DNA of 11,214 nt from Odoribacteraceae bacterium (GTDB lineage Bacteria; Bacteroidota; Bacteroidia; Bacteroidales; Marinifilaceae), in the NCBI GenBank assembly GCA_031279175.1, contig JAITJA010000151.1, positions 1-11,214 of the forward strand, read 5' to 3'. Positions within the stretch are counted from its first letter, which is position 1. Every line of letters starts with the position of its first letter. Below are positions 1 through 6,989 of this stretch, one piece after another. A program made the position numbers and the translations under genes. Below the pieces are notes generated by a model. It did not search any database and had not been told where the DNA came from. It was given only the letters and a program-made list of their open reading frames with translations.

Positions 1-204
1 CCCCTTGTCACGGTTTCAACGGCGCGTGGAGAGCATGACGCGACCCCCCTGTTCGCGTTTCCACGCCATGACAACGCGGGAAACGACGCGACGCCGCGAC
101 GCGCGACGCGCGGGAGGTCAAATGGCTACTCGCTTGCCACCTTGATGGAGGCGCGCGAGCACGCGAGCGCGAAGAGTTTCACCCGCGTAGAGTTCCTGCC
201 ATGA
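1..204 (+). CDS. Possible 3' end of an unidentified gene (partial, enters from left edge)
   Basis: Frame 1 is open from the first base to a TGA at 202-204, about 67 codons. The other two forward frames are closed, with TGA at 34-36 and at 143-145. The TGA overlaps the ATG of the next gene as ATGA (201-204), the same 4-nt coupling seen at argG/argC and argB/argE further on. Roughly three quarters of third codon positions are G or C, which resembles the real genes here. The visible peptide is hydrophilic, rich in Ala, Arg, Thr and His, with no membrane segment and no motif I recognise. Chance open frames are common in DNA this GC-rich, so the case rests mainly on the ATGA overlap and on the lack of any recognisable promoter before the DUF6261 gene. 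It may be the upstream partner in a two-gene operon. Confidence 0.35.
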   Translation, partial: PLVTVSTARGEHDATPLFAFPRHDNAGNDATPRRATRGRSNGYSLATLMEAREHASAKSFTRVEFLP

Positions 205-968
205 AGAGGCCGTATTTCGTTATCGTCCCGTTTCGCGCGCTTCGCAACAAAACGTTCGCGCGTTTCGTCGCGGACATTCTCCCGTACCTCGATCAATTTA
301 ACTTGAGCGAGTTCGGTCTTGGAGCGGCCATCGAGAAATTAAAGCAGTCGAACGCCATGATGTTACCGGCGCTTGACATGATTTTCAAGAGCGGCGTCAC
401 GGCCAAGTTGAAGCGGCAAGACCGGTTGCGGGACGGTCTCGTGTACGGGATCATGCTGGTGATCCAGGCTTTCCGCCACCATCCCGACAGTGCCAAGAAC
501 GAGGCGTCGCGCTTGTTGATGATCCTGTTCGAGCACTACCGGGGGTTCTCGCGGAAGGTTTACGACGACGAGAGTGCCGCGATGTCGGACTTGACGCGGG
601 AGTTGTCGGAGCCGGTATACGCCGCGTGCGTGTCGGAGCTTGATCTCGGGGCGCTCGCGGCCCATCTTATCCAGGCGAACGAGGTGTTTATCACTCTCAC
701 GCGCGAGCGTTACCAGGAGGTGAGCCAGCGTCCGGGGATCAAGATGGCCGAGGCGCGGGAGATCGTGATGCAGGACTTGCGCGAGCTGGTCGCGCTCGCG
801 GAAGCGGTCGCGACGTTCAAGGGTCCGGATTGCTCGCCGGCATTCGCCGGTTTCAGGAAGGCTTACAATACCGTCGCGACGCGCTACAAGCATAACCTTG
901 CCGTGCAGAAAGGTCGCCACGAGGCCGCGACGGAAGAAGATACCGAAGAAGCTAATGTTCATGATTAA
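201..968 (+). CDS. DUF6261 family protein of unknown function
   Basis: This 255-residue protein is probably cytoplasmic: it has no signal peptide or membrane segment. It looks largely helical and ends in a short acidic tail (residues 241-255). I assign it to DUF6261, a family I know only from Bacteroidota and without a known role. It is clearly homologous to the protein at 9957-10775. Both start with a basic and hydrophobic segment (here MKRPYFVIVPFRAL), and both share RDG (77-79), YDDESAA (121-127), an ERYxE...RP block (169-178) and YNxxAxRYKxxLAxxKGR (222-239). The start at 201 is supported because it aligns with the start of the paralogue. There is no clear ribosome-binding site, and the ATG overlaps the stop of a possible upstream gene by ATGA, so translation may be coupled. 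It is followed about 135 nt later by an intrinsic terminator. Family assignment is from memory; the homology to the second copy is visible directly. Confidence 0.85.
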   Translation: MKRPYFVIVPFRALRNKTFARFVADILPYLDQFNLSEFGLGAAIEKLKQSNAMMLPALDMIFKSGVTAKLKRQDRLRDGLVYGIMLVIQAFRHHPDSAKNEASRLLMILFEHYRGFSRKVYDDESAAMSDLTRELSEPVYAACVSELDLGALAAHLIQANEVFITLTRERYQEVSQRPGIKMAEAREIVMQDLRELVALAEAVATFKGPDCSPAFAGFRKAYNTVATRYKHNLAVQKGRHEAATEEDTEEANVHD

Positions 969-1070
969 TGAATGGAAAACGGCAGCCCGCGCCGCCGGAT
1001 AGCCGGTAAAGACGGGTCGATTAGAATTGTCTATAAAAACAGAAACATTTGTGGGAACAAGTACCGCGAC

Positions 1071-1082
1071 GGGAACGTTCCC
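1071..1082. promoter_or_regulatory. Perfect 12-bp palindrome with adjacent half-site repeat
   Basis: GGGAACGTTCCC equals its own reverse complement. Its left half, GGGAAC, is repeated in direct orientation at 1053-1058, exactly 18 bp upstream. The two copies would lie on nearly the same face of the helix. A dimeric regulator site is a reasonable guess. The position, just before the terminator and well upstream of the predicted arg promoter, makes its target unclear. No known regulator motif was recognised. Confidence 0.35.
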
Positions 1083-1102
1083 TTCTAGTCAGAATCAATC
1101 CG

Positions 1103-1143
1103 CGAGGAGCGCTACCGTGATGGGAAGCTCCTCGTACTTTTTT
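1103..1143 (+). terminator. Intrinsic terminator after the DUF6261 gene
   Basis: CGAGGAGC (1103-1110) pairs perfectly with GCTCCTCG (1127-1134), giving an 8-bp stem with a 16-nt loop. It is followed by TAC and six T residues (1138-1143). It lies about 135 nt after the DUF6261 stop and upstream of the predicted arg promoter, so it should end the left transcript and shield the arg operon from read-through. If the true arg promoter lay further upstream, the same hairpin could act as an attenuator. Confidence 0.75.
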
Positions 1144-1203
1144 CCCTTTCTCGATCCCGGTTGATGGCTGGCGCGACGCGTGAAAAAATATTCTCGTTCC
1201 CTG

Positions 1204-1233
1204 CTTGACGGTTCATAATAATGTATACATTCG
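1204..1233 (+). promoter_or_regulatory. Predicted promoter of the arginine operon (Bacteroidota type)
   Basis: A -33 element CTTG (1204-1207) is separated by 18 bp from a -7 element TACATTCG (1226-1233). The Bacteroidota vegetative sigma consensus is about TTTG, 19-21 bp, TAnnTTTG; this site differs at one base in each element and is slightly short in spacing. Transcription would start near 1240, giving a leader of about 50 nt before the GNAT start codon. A promoter before the lipoprotein gene (8381-8410) has the same TTG-N18-TAnnTTCG form, which supports both. Confidence 0.6.
1220..1231. promoter_or_regulatory. Palindrome overlapping the arg promoter -7 box; candidate operator
   Basis: AATGTATACATT is a perfect 12-bp palindrome. 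It covers most of the predicted -7 element, so a protein bound here would block RNA polymerase. ArgR-type arginine repressors bind AT-rich palindromes at arg promoters in many bacteria, so an arginine-responsive operator is a natural guess. No argR gene is present in the window, and I cannot confirm that the sequence fits the Bacteroidota ArgR motif. Confidence 0.4.
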
Positions 1234-1289
1234 CGTCGTTGCTAATAAATACGCGACAGTATAACGTTTAATCAAATCAAAGGTGAAAG

Positions 1290-1877
1290 ATGAAGATCAC
1301 TGTAGTTGTTGCATCAGAGAAGCACCTGCGTTACGTGCAGGACATTAACGACGCGATCGACGCCGCGGCACAGGCGCGCGGCACGGGTATCGCGCGGAGG
1401 ACAAACGAGTATATCTCCGGTAAGATCACTGGCGGCAAGGCCATTCTCGCGCTCAACCGCGAGGAGTTCGTTGGTTTCTGCTACATCGAATCGTGGGGCC
1501 ACCAGAAGTTTGTCGCGAACTCCGGATTGATTGTCAAGGAGGCGTATCGCGGTCTCGGGATCGCCAAACAGATCAAGAAGGCGGCCTTCGATCTATCTCG
1601 CGAACGCTTCCCGGACGCGAAATTATTCGGGTTGACAACGGGCGAGCAGGTCATGCGAATAAACACCTCGCTGGGCTACGTGCCGGTGACGTTCGCCAAG
1701 CTAACCGACGACGAGGAGTTCTGGGAAGGATGCAAGTCGTGCGTGAATTACGACATCCTGCTGCGAACGAACATGACCAAGTGCCTCTGCACGGGCATGA
1801 TCTATGACCCCGCCGAACACCATGAAGAGAAGAAGAAGTCTTCCGCGCTGGGTAAGTTATTAAAGAAACTCGCGTGA
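1290..1877 (+). CDS. GNAT acyltransferase, probable N-acylglutamate (N-succinylglutamate) synthase
   Basis: This 195-residue protein is the likely first enzyme of the pathway, transferring an acyl group from acyl-CoA to glutamate. The GNAT acyl-CoA-binding motif is visible as YRGLGIAK (residues 86-93), preceded by the strand SGLIVKEA and followed by a helix. C-terminal to it is an unusual cysteine pattern: C148-x2-C151 and C165-x-C167, then a lysine-rich tail. It replaces the classical ArgA or ArgJ at the head of the operon. In Bacteroides thetaiotaomicron the GNAT gene beside argG (BT3761, from memory) has genetic evidence as N-succinylglutamate synthase, and I infer the same role here; acetyl rather than succinyl specificity cannot be excluded from sequence. 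The ATG is preceded by AAAGGTG (1279-1285), one of the better ribosome-binding sites in the window. The stop is joined to argG without a real gap. Confidence 0.8.
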   Translation: MKITVVVASEKHLRYVQDINDAIDAAAQARGTGIARRTNEYISGKITGGKAILALNREEFVGFCYIESWGHQKFVANSGLIVKEAYRGLGIAKQIKKAAFDLSRERFPDAKLFGLTTGEQVMRINTSLGYVPVTFAKLTDDEEFWEGCKSCVNYDILLRTNMTKCLCTGMIYDPAEHHEEKKKSSALGKLLKKLA

Positions 1878-1879
1878 TT

Positions 1880-3076
1880 ATGACAAATAAAGTAGTACTC
1901 GCGTATAGCGGCGGGCTCGACACCTCCTATTGCCTGAAATACCTGGCCGGGGAAAAAGGAATGGAAGTCTACACGGCCCTCGCCAACACCGGCGGGTTCA
2001 GCAACGAGGAGCTGGCCGAGATAGAACAGAAAGCGTACGAGATGGGCGCGACGAGACACGCGACTATCGACGTGACGGGAGAATATTACGAGAAATGCAT
2101 CCGGTACATGGTCTTCGGGAACGTGCTCCGGAACAAGACTTACCCTGTATCCGTTAGCTCGGAGCGGGCGTTCCAGGCGCTGGCCGTCATCCGGTACGCG
2201 CGGGCGATCGACGCCGGGTATATCGCTCACGGGAGCACGGGGGCGGGAAACGATCAGGTGCGCTTTGACCTGTGTTTCTCCGTGCTGGCGCCGGATATCC
2301 GTATCCTGACTCCCACGCGCGACCAGCGCCTGAGCCGCGAGGAGGAGATCGAGTACCTGCGCGCGCGGGGCGTCGAACGCGACTGGTCGCGCGTGGCCTA
2401 CTCCATCAACAAGGGGATCTGGGGAACGTCCATCGGCGGGCGGGAGACGTTAACGTCAGACAGTTACCTGCCGGAAAGCGCCTACCCGTCGCCGCTGCAA
2501 CGGGAAGGAAACGAGGAGGTGACGCTGACCTTCGAACGCGGCGAGCTGGTGCGCGTGAATGACGAAACGCGCGAGTCGCCCGTCGCGCTGATCAAGTATC
2601 TCGACGAGATCGCCTCCCCGTGGGCCATCGGGAGAGACACGCACGTGGGCGACACGATCGTCGGGATCAAGGGCCGCGTCGGCTTCGAGGCCGCCGCTCC
2701 ACTGCTGATCATCAAGGCTCACGAGCTGCTGGAAAAACATACCCTGACGAAGTGGCAAGGCTACTGGAAAGAACAACTCGGGAACTGGTACGGGATGTTC
2801 CTGCACGAGGCCATGTACGGCGAACCCGTGATGCGCGATATCGAGAAGTTCCTGGAACATAGCCAGCGCCACGTCTCCGGGGACGTCATCGCGCGACTGC
2901 GACCGTATCACTTCGACCTGCTGGGCGTCCGCTCCGCGCACGACCTGATGAATGCCGACTTCGCGCGCTACGGCGAGGAGAATAACGCGTGGAACGCCGA
3001 CGACGCGAAGGGGTTCGCGAAAATCCTCTCCATGCCGCTCCGCGTGCACGGGGCCGTTAACGGCGAGGAGATATGA
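1880..3076 (+). CDS. argG: Argininosuccinate synthase
   Basis: ArgG joins citrulline and aspartate using ATP, giving argininosuccinate in the cytoplasm. The protein is 398 residues from ATG 1880, the usual length of the shorter ArgG type. The N-terminal ATP pyrophosphatase loop is AYSGGLDTS (residues 8-16). Downstream are ANTGGFSNEEL, the nucleotide and substrate segment HGSTGAGNDQVRFD (117-130), TPTRDQRLSREEE and YSINKGIWGTSIGG, all typical of the family. An in-frame GTG at 1874 would add two residues and overlap the GNAT stop as GTGA, but the ATG gives the familiar start MTNKVVLAYSGG, so I prefer it. No Shine-Dalgarno is obvious, which suggests coupling to the preceding gene. Its end overlaps argC as ATGA. 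Confidence 0.97.
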   Translation: MTNKVVLAYSGGLDTSYCLKYLAGEKGMEVYTALANTGGFSNEELAEIEQKAYEMGATRHATIDVTGEYYEKCIRYMVFGNVLRNKTYPVSVSSERAFQALAVIRYARAIDAGYIAHGSTGAGNDQVRFDLCFSVLAPDIRILTPTRDQRLSREEEIEYLRARGVERDWSRVAYSINKGIWGTSIGGRETLTSDSYLPESAYPSPLQREGNEEVTLTFERGELVRVNDETRESPVALIKYLDEIASPWAIGRDTHVGDTIVGIKGRVGFEAAAPLLIIKAHELLEKHTLTKWQGYWKEQLGNWYGMFLHEAMYGEPVMRDIEKFLEHSQRHVSGDVIARLRPYHFDLLGVRSAHDLMNADFARYGEENNAWNADDAKGFAKILSMPLRVHGAVNGEEI

Positions 3077-4026
3077 AGATCAGGATAGGAATAGCCGGGG
3101 CCGCCGGGTACGCGGGAGGAGAGCTGACGCGCCTGCTGCAACATCACCCGAAAGCATGGGTGAAGTACCTGGAAAGCAAGTCGCGCGATAAGCAACGCGT
3201 CAATAGCGCGCACGAGGATATCACGCGCGACGATCTCTTCTTCTCGAAGATCAGGACCACGGGAATAGACGCGCTGTTCCTCTGCGGCGGGCACGGGTTC
3301 GCGAGCCGCTTCCTCGCGGAACGAGATCCGCGACGCGCGCGAGTCATCGACATCGGGAACGATTTCCGGCTCGGGAACGCGGGGGGATTCACGTATGGCC
3401 TACCGGAAAAAAACCGCGAGGCAATACGCGAGGCCCGACGCGTGGCGAACCCCGGGTGCTTTGCCACGGCTATCGAACTGGCTCTACTGCCACTCGCCGC
3501 ACACGGGCGGGCCAACAAGGAGGTAACGGTCTTCGGCGTGACTGGATCTACCGGCGCGGGACAACAACCATCAACGGAAACCCATTTCAGCTTCCGCGCG
3601 CAGAATCTCTCCAATTACAAGGTCTTCACGCATCAACACCTCGACGAGGTGCGCGAAACGTTGCAGCAAAACGGCGCGGGCCCGGATATCGCCTTCGTGC
3701 CAACGCGCGGCGCGCATACCCGGGGGATCATCGCGAATGTCGTCTTCCGCGACCACTCGCCACTCGAGGAGCTGAAGACGCTGTACCGGGCGTATTATAA
3801 CGCGCACCCCTTCGTGATCGTGCGCGACGCGCCAGTGCACCTTAAACAAGTGGTGAACACGAATTATTGTTTCCTCAACATCCAACAGCACGAGGATAAG
3901 GTGCTCGTCACGACAGTCATCGATAACCTGCTGAAGGGCGCTGTCGGGCAGGCCGTGCAGAACATGAACCTGATGTTCGGGCTGGAGGAGACTACCGGAC
4001 TGTTGTTAAAAGCAAGCTATTTCTAA
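3073..4026 (+). CDS. argC: N-acyl-gamma-glutamyl-phosphate reductase
   Basis: ArgC reduces N-acylglutamyl phosphate with NADPH to N-acylglutamate semialdehyde. At 317 residues it is normal for the short ArgC type. The N-terminal Rossmann motif is GIAGAAGYAGGEL (residues 6-18). The catalytic cysteine is C129 in VANPGCFATA, and further family blocks are GVTGSTGAGQQPSTE (155-169) and THQHLDEV (187-193 region), then TRGAHTRGI in the C-terminal domain. The ATG overlaps the argG stop by 4 nt (ATGA), and GAGGAG just upstream, inside argG, can serve as the ribosome-binding site. Only 2 nt separate it from argD. In this kind of operon the substrate may carry a succinyl rather than an acetyl group; the sequence alone does not decide this. 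Confidence 0.96.
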   Translation: MKIRIGIAGAAGYAGGELTRLLQHHPKAWVKYLESKSRDKQRVNSAHEDITRDDLFFSKIRTTGIDALFLCGGHGFASRFLAERDPRRARVIDIGNDFRLGNAGGFTYGLPEKNREAIREARRVANPGCFATAIELALLPLAAHGRANKEVTVFGVTGSTGAGQQPSTETHFSFRAQNLSNYKVFTHQHLDEVRETLQQNGAGPDIAFVPTRGAHTRGIIANVVFRDHSPLEELKTLYRAYYNAHPFVIVRDAPVHLKQVVNTNYCFLNIQQHEDKVLVTTVIDNLLKGAVGQAVQNMNLMFGLEETTGLLLKASYF

Positions 4027-4028
4027 AT

Positions 4029-5186
4029 ATGTTGTTCGAGGTATATAACCGAATGGACGTGGAGCCGGTGGAAGCCGCCGGCTGCTGGATTGAAGATAAA
4101 CGAGGAACAAGATACCTCGATCTCTACGGGGGACACGCCGTGATCTCTATCGGGCACTCGCACCCGCGTTACGTCGAACGCGTCACGCGACAGCTACGGA
4201 AGATCGGCTTCTATTCCAACGCCGTCTTTAATCCCCTGCAGGAGGAACTCGCCACGCGCCTCGAGCAGGTCTCCGGCTGCAACGGCTACGCGCTCTTCCT
4301 CTGCAACAGCGGGGCCGAGGCCAACGAGAACGCGCTTAAACTCGCGTCGTTCGTCACCGGACGGGAGGCCATCCTCGCCTGCCGGGGCGCGTTCCACGGG
4401 CGTACCAGCGCGGCCGTCGCCGTCACCGATCAACCCGCTATACAAGCACCGCTGAACAAGACACACGCCGTGTCCTTCATCGATCTCAATGACGCGGAAG
4501 CCATGACGCGCGCCCTCGCCTCCCGCCGGTACGCCGCGTTTATCGTCGAGGGTATACAAGGCGTCGGGGGGATCCGCGTCCCAGATCCCTCCTTCCTGCA
4601 AGCAGCGCGCGCGGCCTGCGACGCGAGTGACACGCTCCTCGTCATCGACGAAATACAGTCGGGACACGGGCGCAGCGGCAAGTTCTTCGCCTTTCAACAC
4701 GCCGGCGTCGCGCCCGACGTCATCTCGATGGCCAAGGGGATGGGCAACGGATTCCCCGTTGCCGGTATCCTCGCGCGCGACGCGATCCCCGCCCGCGAAG
4801 GTATGCTCGGGACAACCTTCGGGGGGAACCACCTCGCCTGTGCCGCCGCCCTCGCCGTGCTCGAGGTGATCGAGGAAGAAGGTCTCGTCGAACGCGCCGC
4901 GACTCTCGGCGAGGAGCTCGCGCGACGACTGCAAGAGGAGAAAGGTGTCATCGAGGTGCGCGGGAAGGGATTGATGATCGGCGTGGACACGGATATCCCG
5001 CACGCGATCCTCCGCCGGCGATTGACGCGCGATTATCACGCGCTCACCGGCTGTAGCGGAAAGAATACCCTGCGCCTGCTCCCGCCTCTCTGCATCTCCC
5101 GCGAGGAGATGGAGCTGTTCCTGGACGCCTTCCGCGCGATCATGGAGACCTTAATACATGAAAGAGATGAACTGTACGGTGATTAA
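4029..5186 (+). CDS. argD: N-acylornithine aminotransferase (class III, PLP)
   Basis: ArgD converts N-acylglutamate semialdehyde to N-acylornithine with glutamate as amino donor. The 385-residue protein shows the class-III aminotransferase pattern: GGHAVISIGHSHP (34-46), the cofactor phosphate region NSGAEANENALKLA (93-106), GAFHGRT (120-126), VIDEIQSGHGRSG (205-217) with the cofactor-contacting Asp207 and Gln210, and the Schiff-base lysine K236 in ISMAKGMGNGFP. TTFGGNH (262-268) completes the site. It begins 2 nt after argC with no clear ribosome-binding site, and its last 29 nt overlap the start of argB. Ornithine or 4-aminobutyrate aminotransferases share this fold, but the position between argC and argB settles the assignment. 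Acetyl versus succinyl preference is not determined. Confidence 0.95.
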   Translation: MLFEVYNRMDVEPVEAAGCWIEDKRGTRYLDLYGGHAVISIGHSHPRYVERVTRQLRKIGFYSNAVFNPLQEELATRLEQVSGCNGYALFLCNSGAEANENALKLASFVTGREAILACRGAFHGRTSAAVAVTDQPAIQAPLNKTHAVSFIDLNDAEAMTRALASRRYAAFIVEGIQGVGGIRVPDPSFLQAARAACDASDTLLVIDEIQSGHGRSGKFFAFQHAGVAPDVISMAKGMGNGFPVAGILARDAIPAREGMLGTTFGGNHLACAAALAVLEVIEEEGLVERAATLGEELARRLQEEKGVIEVRGKGLMIGVDTDIPHAILRRRLTRDYHALTGCSGKNTLRLLPPLCISREEMELFLDAFRAIMETLIHERDELYGD

Positions 5187-5940
5187 AGTAGGGGGAACGT
5201 TCGCGGAGAACGAGGAGAAGCTCGATAGGCTGGCCGCGCGACTGGCCGCGTTCCCGGGGATGATCGTCGTCGTGCACGGGGGCGGGGTGCTCGCCGACAA
5301 GCTGTGCGACGCGCTCGCCATCCCCCGCGAGAAGATCGACGGGAGACGGGTTACCGACGACGAGACGTTGCGCGTCACCGTCATGGCCTACGCCGGGTGG
5401 GTCAACAAGAGTATCGTCGCCGCCCTGCAACGCGCCGGGGTCAACGCCTGCGGGCTCTCCGGCTGCGACGAACGACTGGTGGTCTCCGCGCGACGACCGG
5501 CCGGGACGATCGACTGGGGACGCGTCGGGGACGTTGAACGGGTGAACGCGCATGCCATTGCCCGCTTCGTCAACCGCGGCGTCGCGCCCGTGATCTCGCC
5601 AATTACCCTCGGCGCGGGGGGAGAACTGCTCAACACGAACGCCGATAGCGTCGCCGGGGCCGTCGCCGGGGCGCTCGTTAACTTGTATACCGTCGACCTG
5701 ATCTTCTGCGTCGACGCGGGGGGCGTGCTCGCCGATCCCGCCGACCCGGCCTCTATCCTCCCCGCGCTGACAAGGCGCGATCGCGAGGCGCTCGACAGGG
5801 AGAAGGCCATCAGCGCCGGCATGATCCCCAAGCTCGATAACGCTTTCCGGGCGCTCGACGCGGGGGCGCGGTCGGTACGACTGGTACACCCGGACGATCT
5901 CGGCAACGAGGAACGGGGGACTAAAATCATCGCGCCATGA
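5158..5940 (+). CDS. argB: N-acylglutamate kinase (acetyl- or succinylglutamate)
   Basis: ArgB phosphorylates N-acylglutamate with ATP, the usual point of feedback control. The 260-residue protein belongs to the amino-acid kinase family: IKVGG (9-13) for phosphate binding, VVHGGGVLADKL (38-49), GRRVTDDET (62-70), CGLSGCD (98-104), the substrate-binding NTNADSVAGAVA (159-170), and SAGMIPKLDNAF (219-230). The length fits the family, and it lacks the longer N-terminal helix often linked to arginine-inhibited hexameric enzymes; this is an inference from length only. ATG 5158 overlaps argD by 29 nt; a second ATG at 5167 would shorten the protein by three residues. TGGAGA upstream, inside argD, is a possible ribosome-binding site. 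Bacteroides homologues act on N-succinylglutamate, so that substrate is likely here. Confidence 0.95.
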   Translation: MKEMNCTVIKVGGTFAENEEKLDRLAARLAAFPGMIVVVHGGGVLADKLCDALAIPREKIDGRRVTDDETLRVTVMAYAGWVNKSIVAALQRAGVNACGLSGCDERLVVSARRPAGTIDWGRVGDVERVNAHAIARFVNRGVAPVISPITLGAGGELLNTNADSVAGAVAGALVNLYTVDLIFCVDAGGVLADPADPASILPALTRRDREALDREKAISAGMIPKLDNAFRALDAGARSVRLVHPDDLGNEERGTKIIAP

Positions 5941-6986
5941 ACGCGGGAGAGGCCATCGAGCTGCTCCTGGAGCTTATCCGCGTGCCCTCTTTCAGCAAGG
6001 AGGAGCACCACGCGGCGAGCATCATCGAGGAGACGCTCCGGGCGCGCGGGCACGAGCCGCGAAGGAAGGGAAACAACGTGTGGGCGCGCGCCGGCAGTTT
6101 CTCCCCGGGTAAACCCACGATCCTCCTCGACGCGCATGTAGACACCGTCCGCCCCTCCGGCGAGTGGTTCTCCGACCCCTTCGCGCCCGTCGTCGACAAC
6201 GGGAAGATCACCGGCCTCGGCAGCAATGACGACGGGGCGAGCCTCGTCTCCCTTCTCGCCGTCTTCCTCCGCCTTGCCCGCCGCGAGTGCCCGTACAATC
6301 TCATCTTCTCCGCCTCCGCCGAGGAGGAGAACACCGGCGAGGGGGGCATACAGTCGATACTCCCGGAGCTCGGACGCGTCGATCTCGCGATCATCGGCGA
6401 GCCCACCGGGATGCATCCCGCCATCGCGGAGAAGGGTCTCATGGTGCTCGACTGCACCGCCCGCGGCGTCGCCGGTCATGCCGCGCGAAACGAGGGGGTC
6501 AACGCCATCTACGCCGCGCTACCGGACGTCTCCTGGTTTCGAGACTACCGCTTCGAACGCGTCTCCCCCATCCTCGGGCCGGTCAAGACGACCGTCACCG
6601 CCATCTCCGCCGGCGCGCTGCATAATGTCGTCCCCGACGCGTGCCGCTTCGTCGTCGACGCGCGGGTCAACGAACTTTACGCGAACGAGGAGCTGCTCGA
6701 CATCATCCGCCAACATGTCGCGTGCGACGTCCTCCCCCGCTCCACGCGCCTCAACTCTTCCGCCATCCGCCGCGATCATCCCGTCGTTCGCCGCTGCGAG
6801 GCCCTCGGACGCGTCCCCTACGGGTCGCCCACGACCTCCAACCAGGCCGTCATTCCTTATACTTCCGTCAAGATCGGGCCGGGGGACAGTGCCCGCTCGC
6901 ATACCGCCAACGAGTTTATCCTCGTCGACGAGATCGCGGAAGGCGTCGAGATATACGAGAACATCCTAAACAATTTAATCCTGTAA
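5937..6986 (+). CDS. argE: M20 family deacylase, probable N-acylcitrulline or N-acylornithine deacylase
   Basis: This 349-residue zinc peptidase-like enzyme removes the acyl group late in arginine synthesis. The M20 metal and catalytic residues are all visible: H67 and D69 in LLDAHVDTV, the bridging aspartate D98 in GLGSNDDGAS, the catalytic glutamate E129 with E130 in SASAEEEN, E155 in IIGEPT, and H322 in SHTANEF near the C terminus. The lid-domain segment ARGVAGHAARNEGVNA (175-190) is also typical. In Bacteroides and Xanthomonas, where carbamoylation takes place on acylated ornithine, the matching enzyme acts on N-acylcitrulline, so I expect N-succinylcitrulline or N-acetylcitrulline as substrate; classical N-acetylornithine deacetylase is the alternative. 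Its ATG overlaps the argB stop as ATGA. Placement just before argH and in the same operon as argG fits a product of citrulline. Confidence 0.9.
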   Translation: MNAGEAIELLLELIRVPSFSKEEHHAASIIEETLRARGHEPRRKGNNVWARAGSFSPGKPTILLDAHVDTVRPSGEWFSDPFAPVVDNGKITGLGSNDDGASLVSLLAVFLRLARRECPYNLIFSASAEEENTGEGGIQSILPELGRVDLAIIGEPTGMHPAIAEKGLMVLDCTARGVAGHAARNEGVNAIYAALPDVSWFRDYRFERVSPILGPVKTTVTAISAGALHNVVPDACRFVVDARVNELYANEELLDIIRQHVACDVLPRSTRLNSSAIRRDHPVVRRCEALGRVPYGSPTTSNQAVIPYTSVKIGPGDSARSHTANEFILVDEIAEGVEIYENILNNLIL

Positions 6987-6989
6987 CAC

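Larger units (their letters stand above)
969..1289. other. Intergenic region between the DUF6261 gene and the arginine operon
   Basis: This 321-bp gap has no convincing gene; the only short start-stop frames are around a dozen codons. In order it holds a G+C-rich stretch, an AT-richer stretch (about 1018-1052), a GGGAAC direct repeat leading into a perfect palindrome (1071-1082), a hairpin with a T tract (1103-1143), and an AT-rich segment (about 1183-1289) with the predicted arg promoter, a second palindrome and a roughly 50-nt leader. The division is natural: the first half ends the upstream transcript and the second half starts the arg operon. Confidence 0.8.

Noticed and set aside
122..145. 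Seven-residue leader peptide frame preceded by GGAGG
   Set aside because: A Shine-Dalgarno-like GGAGG and ATG are present, but the frame is tiny, has no arginine-run or attenuator structure, and lies inside the longer open frame 1-204.
968..1009. Thirteen-codon frame overlapping the DUF6261 stop as TAATG
   Set aside because: It is too short and has no conserved feature; the TAATG overlap alone is weak evidence.
1031..1051. Promoter for the arg operon around CTATAAAAAC...ATTTG
   Set aside because: AACATTTG resembles a -7 box, but no -33 element lies at the right distance, and a terminator would follow the start.
1874..1879. GTG start for argG at 1874
   Set aside because: It would give a neat GTGA overlap, but the ATG two codons later gives the usual family N terminus and is the simpler choice. 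It is not excluded.
4194..5039. Minus-strand open frame (281 codons) inside argD
   Set aside because: It lies wholly within a well-supported aminotransferase gene, with no promoter or homology signal of its own.
5388..6479. Long minus-strand open frame (363 codons) across argB and argE
   Set aside because: It is a shadow of real genes. High GC at third positions removes stop codons on the opposite strand, and the translation is low-complexity with no recognisable domain.
6226..6969. Plus-strand open frame (247 codons) in another frame within argE
   Set aside because: The translation is rich in Ser, Pro and Arg, as expected of an off-frame reading of GC-rich DNA, and argE is supported by all M20 motifs.
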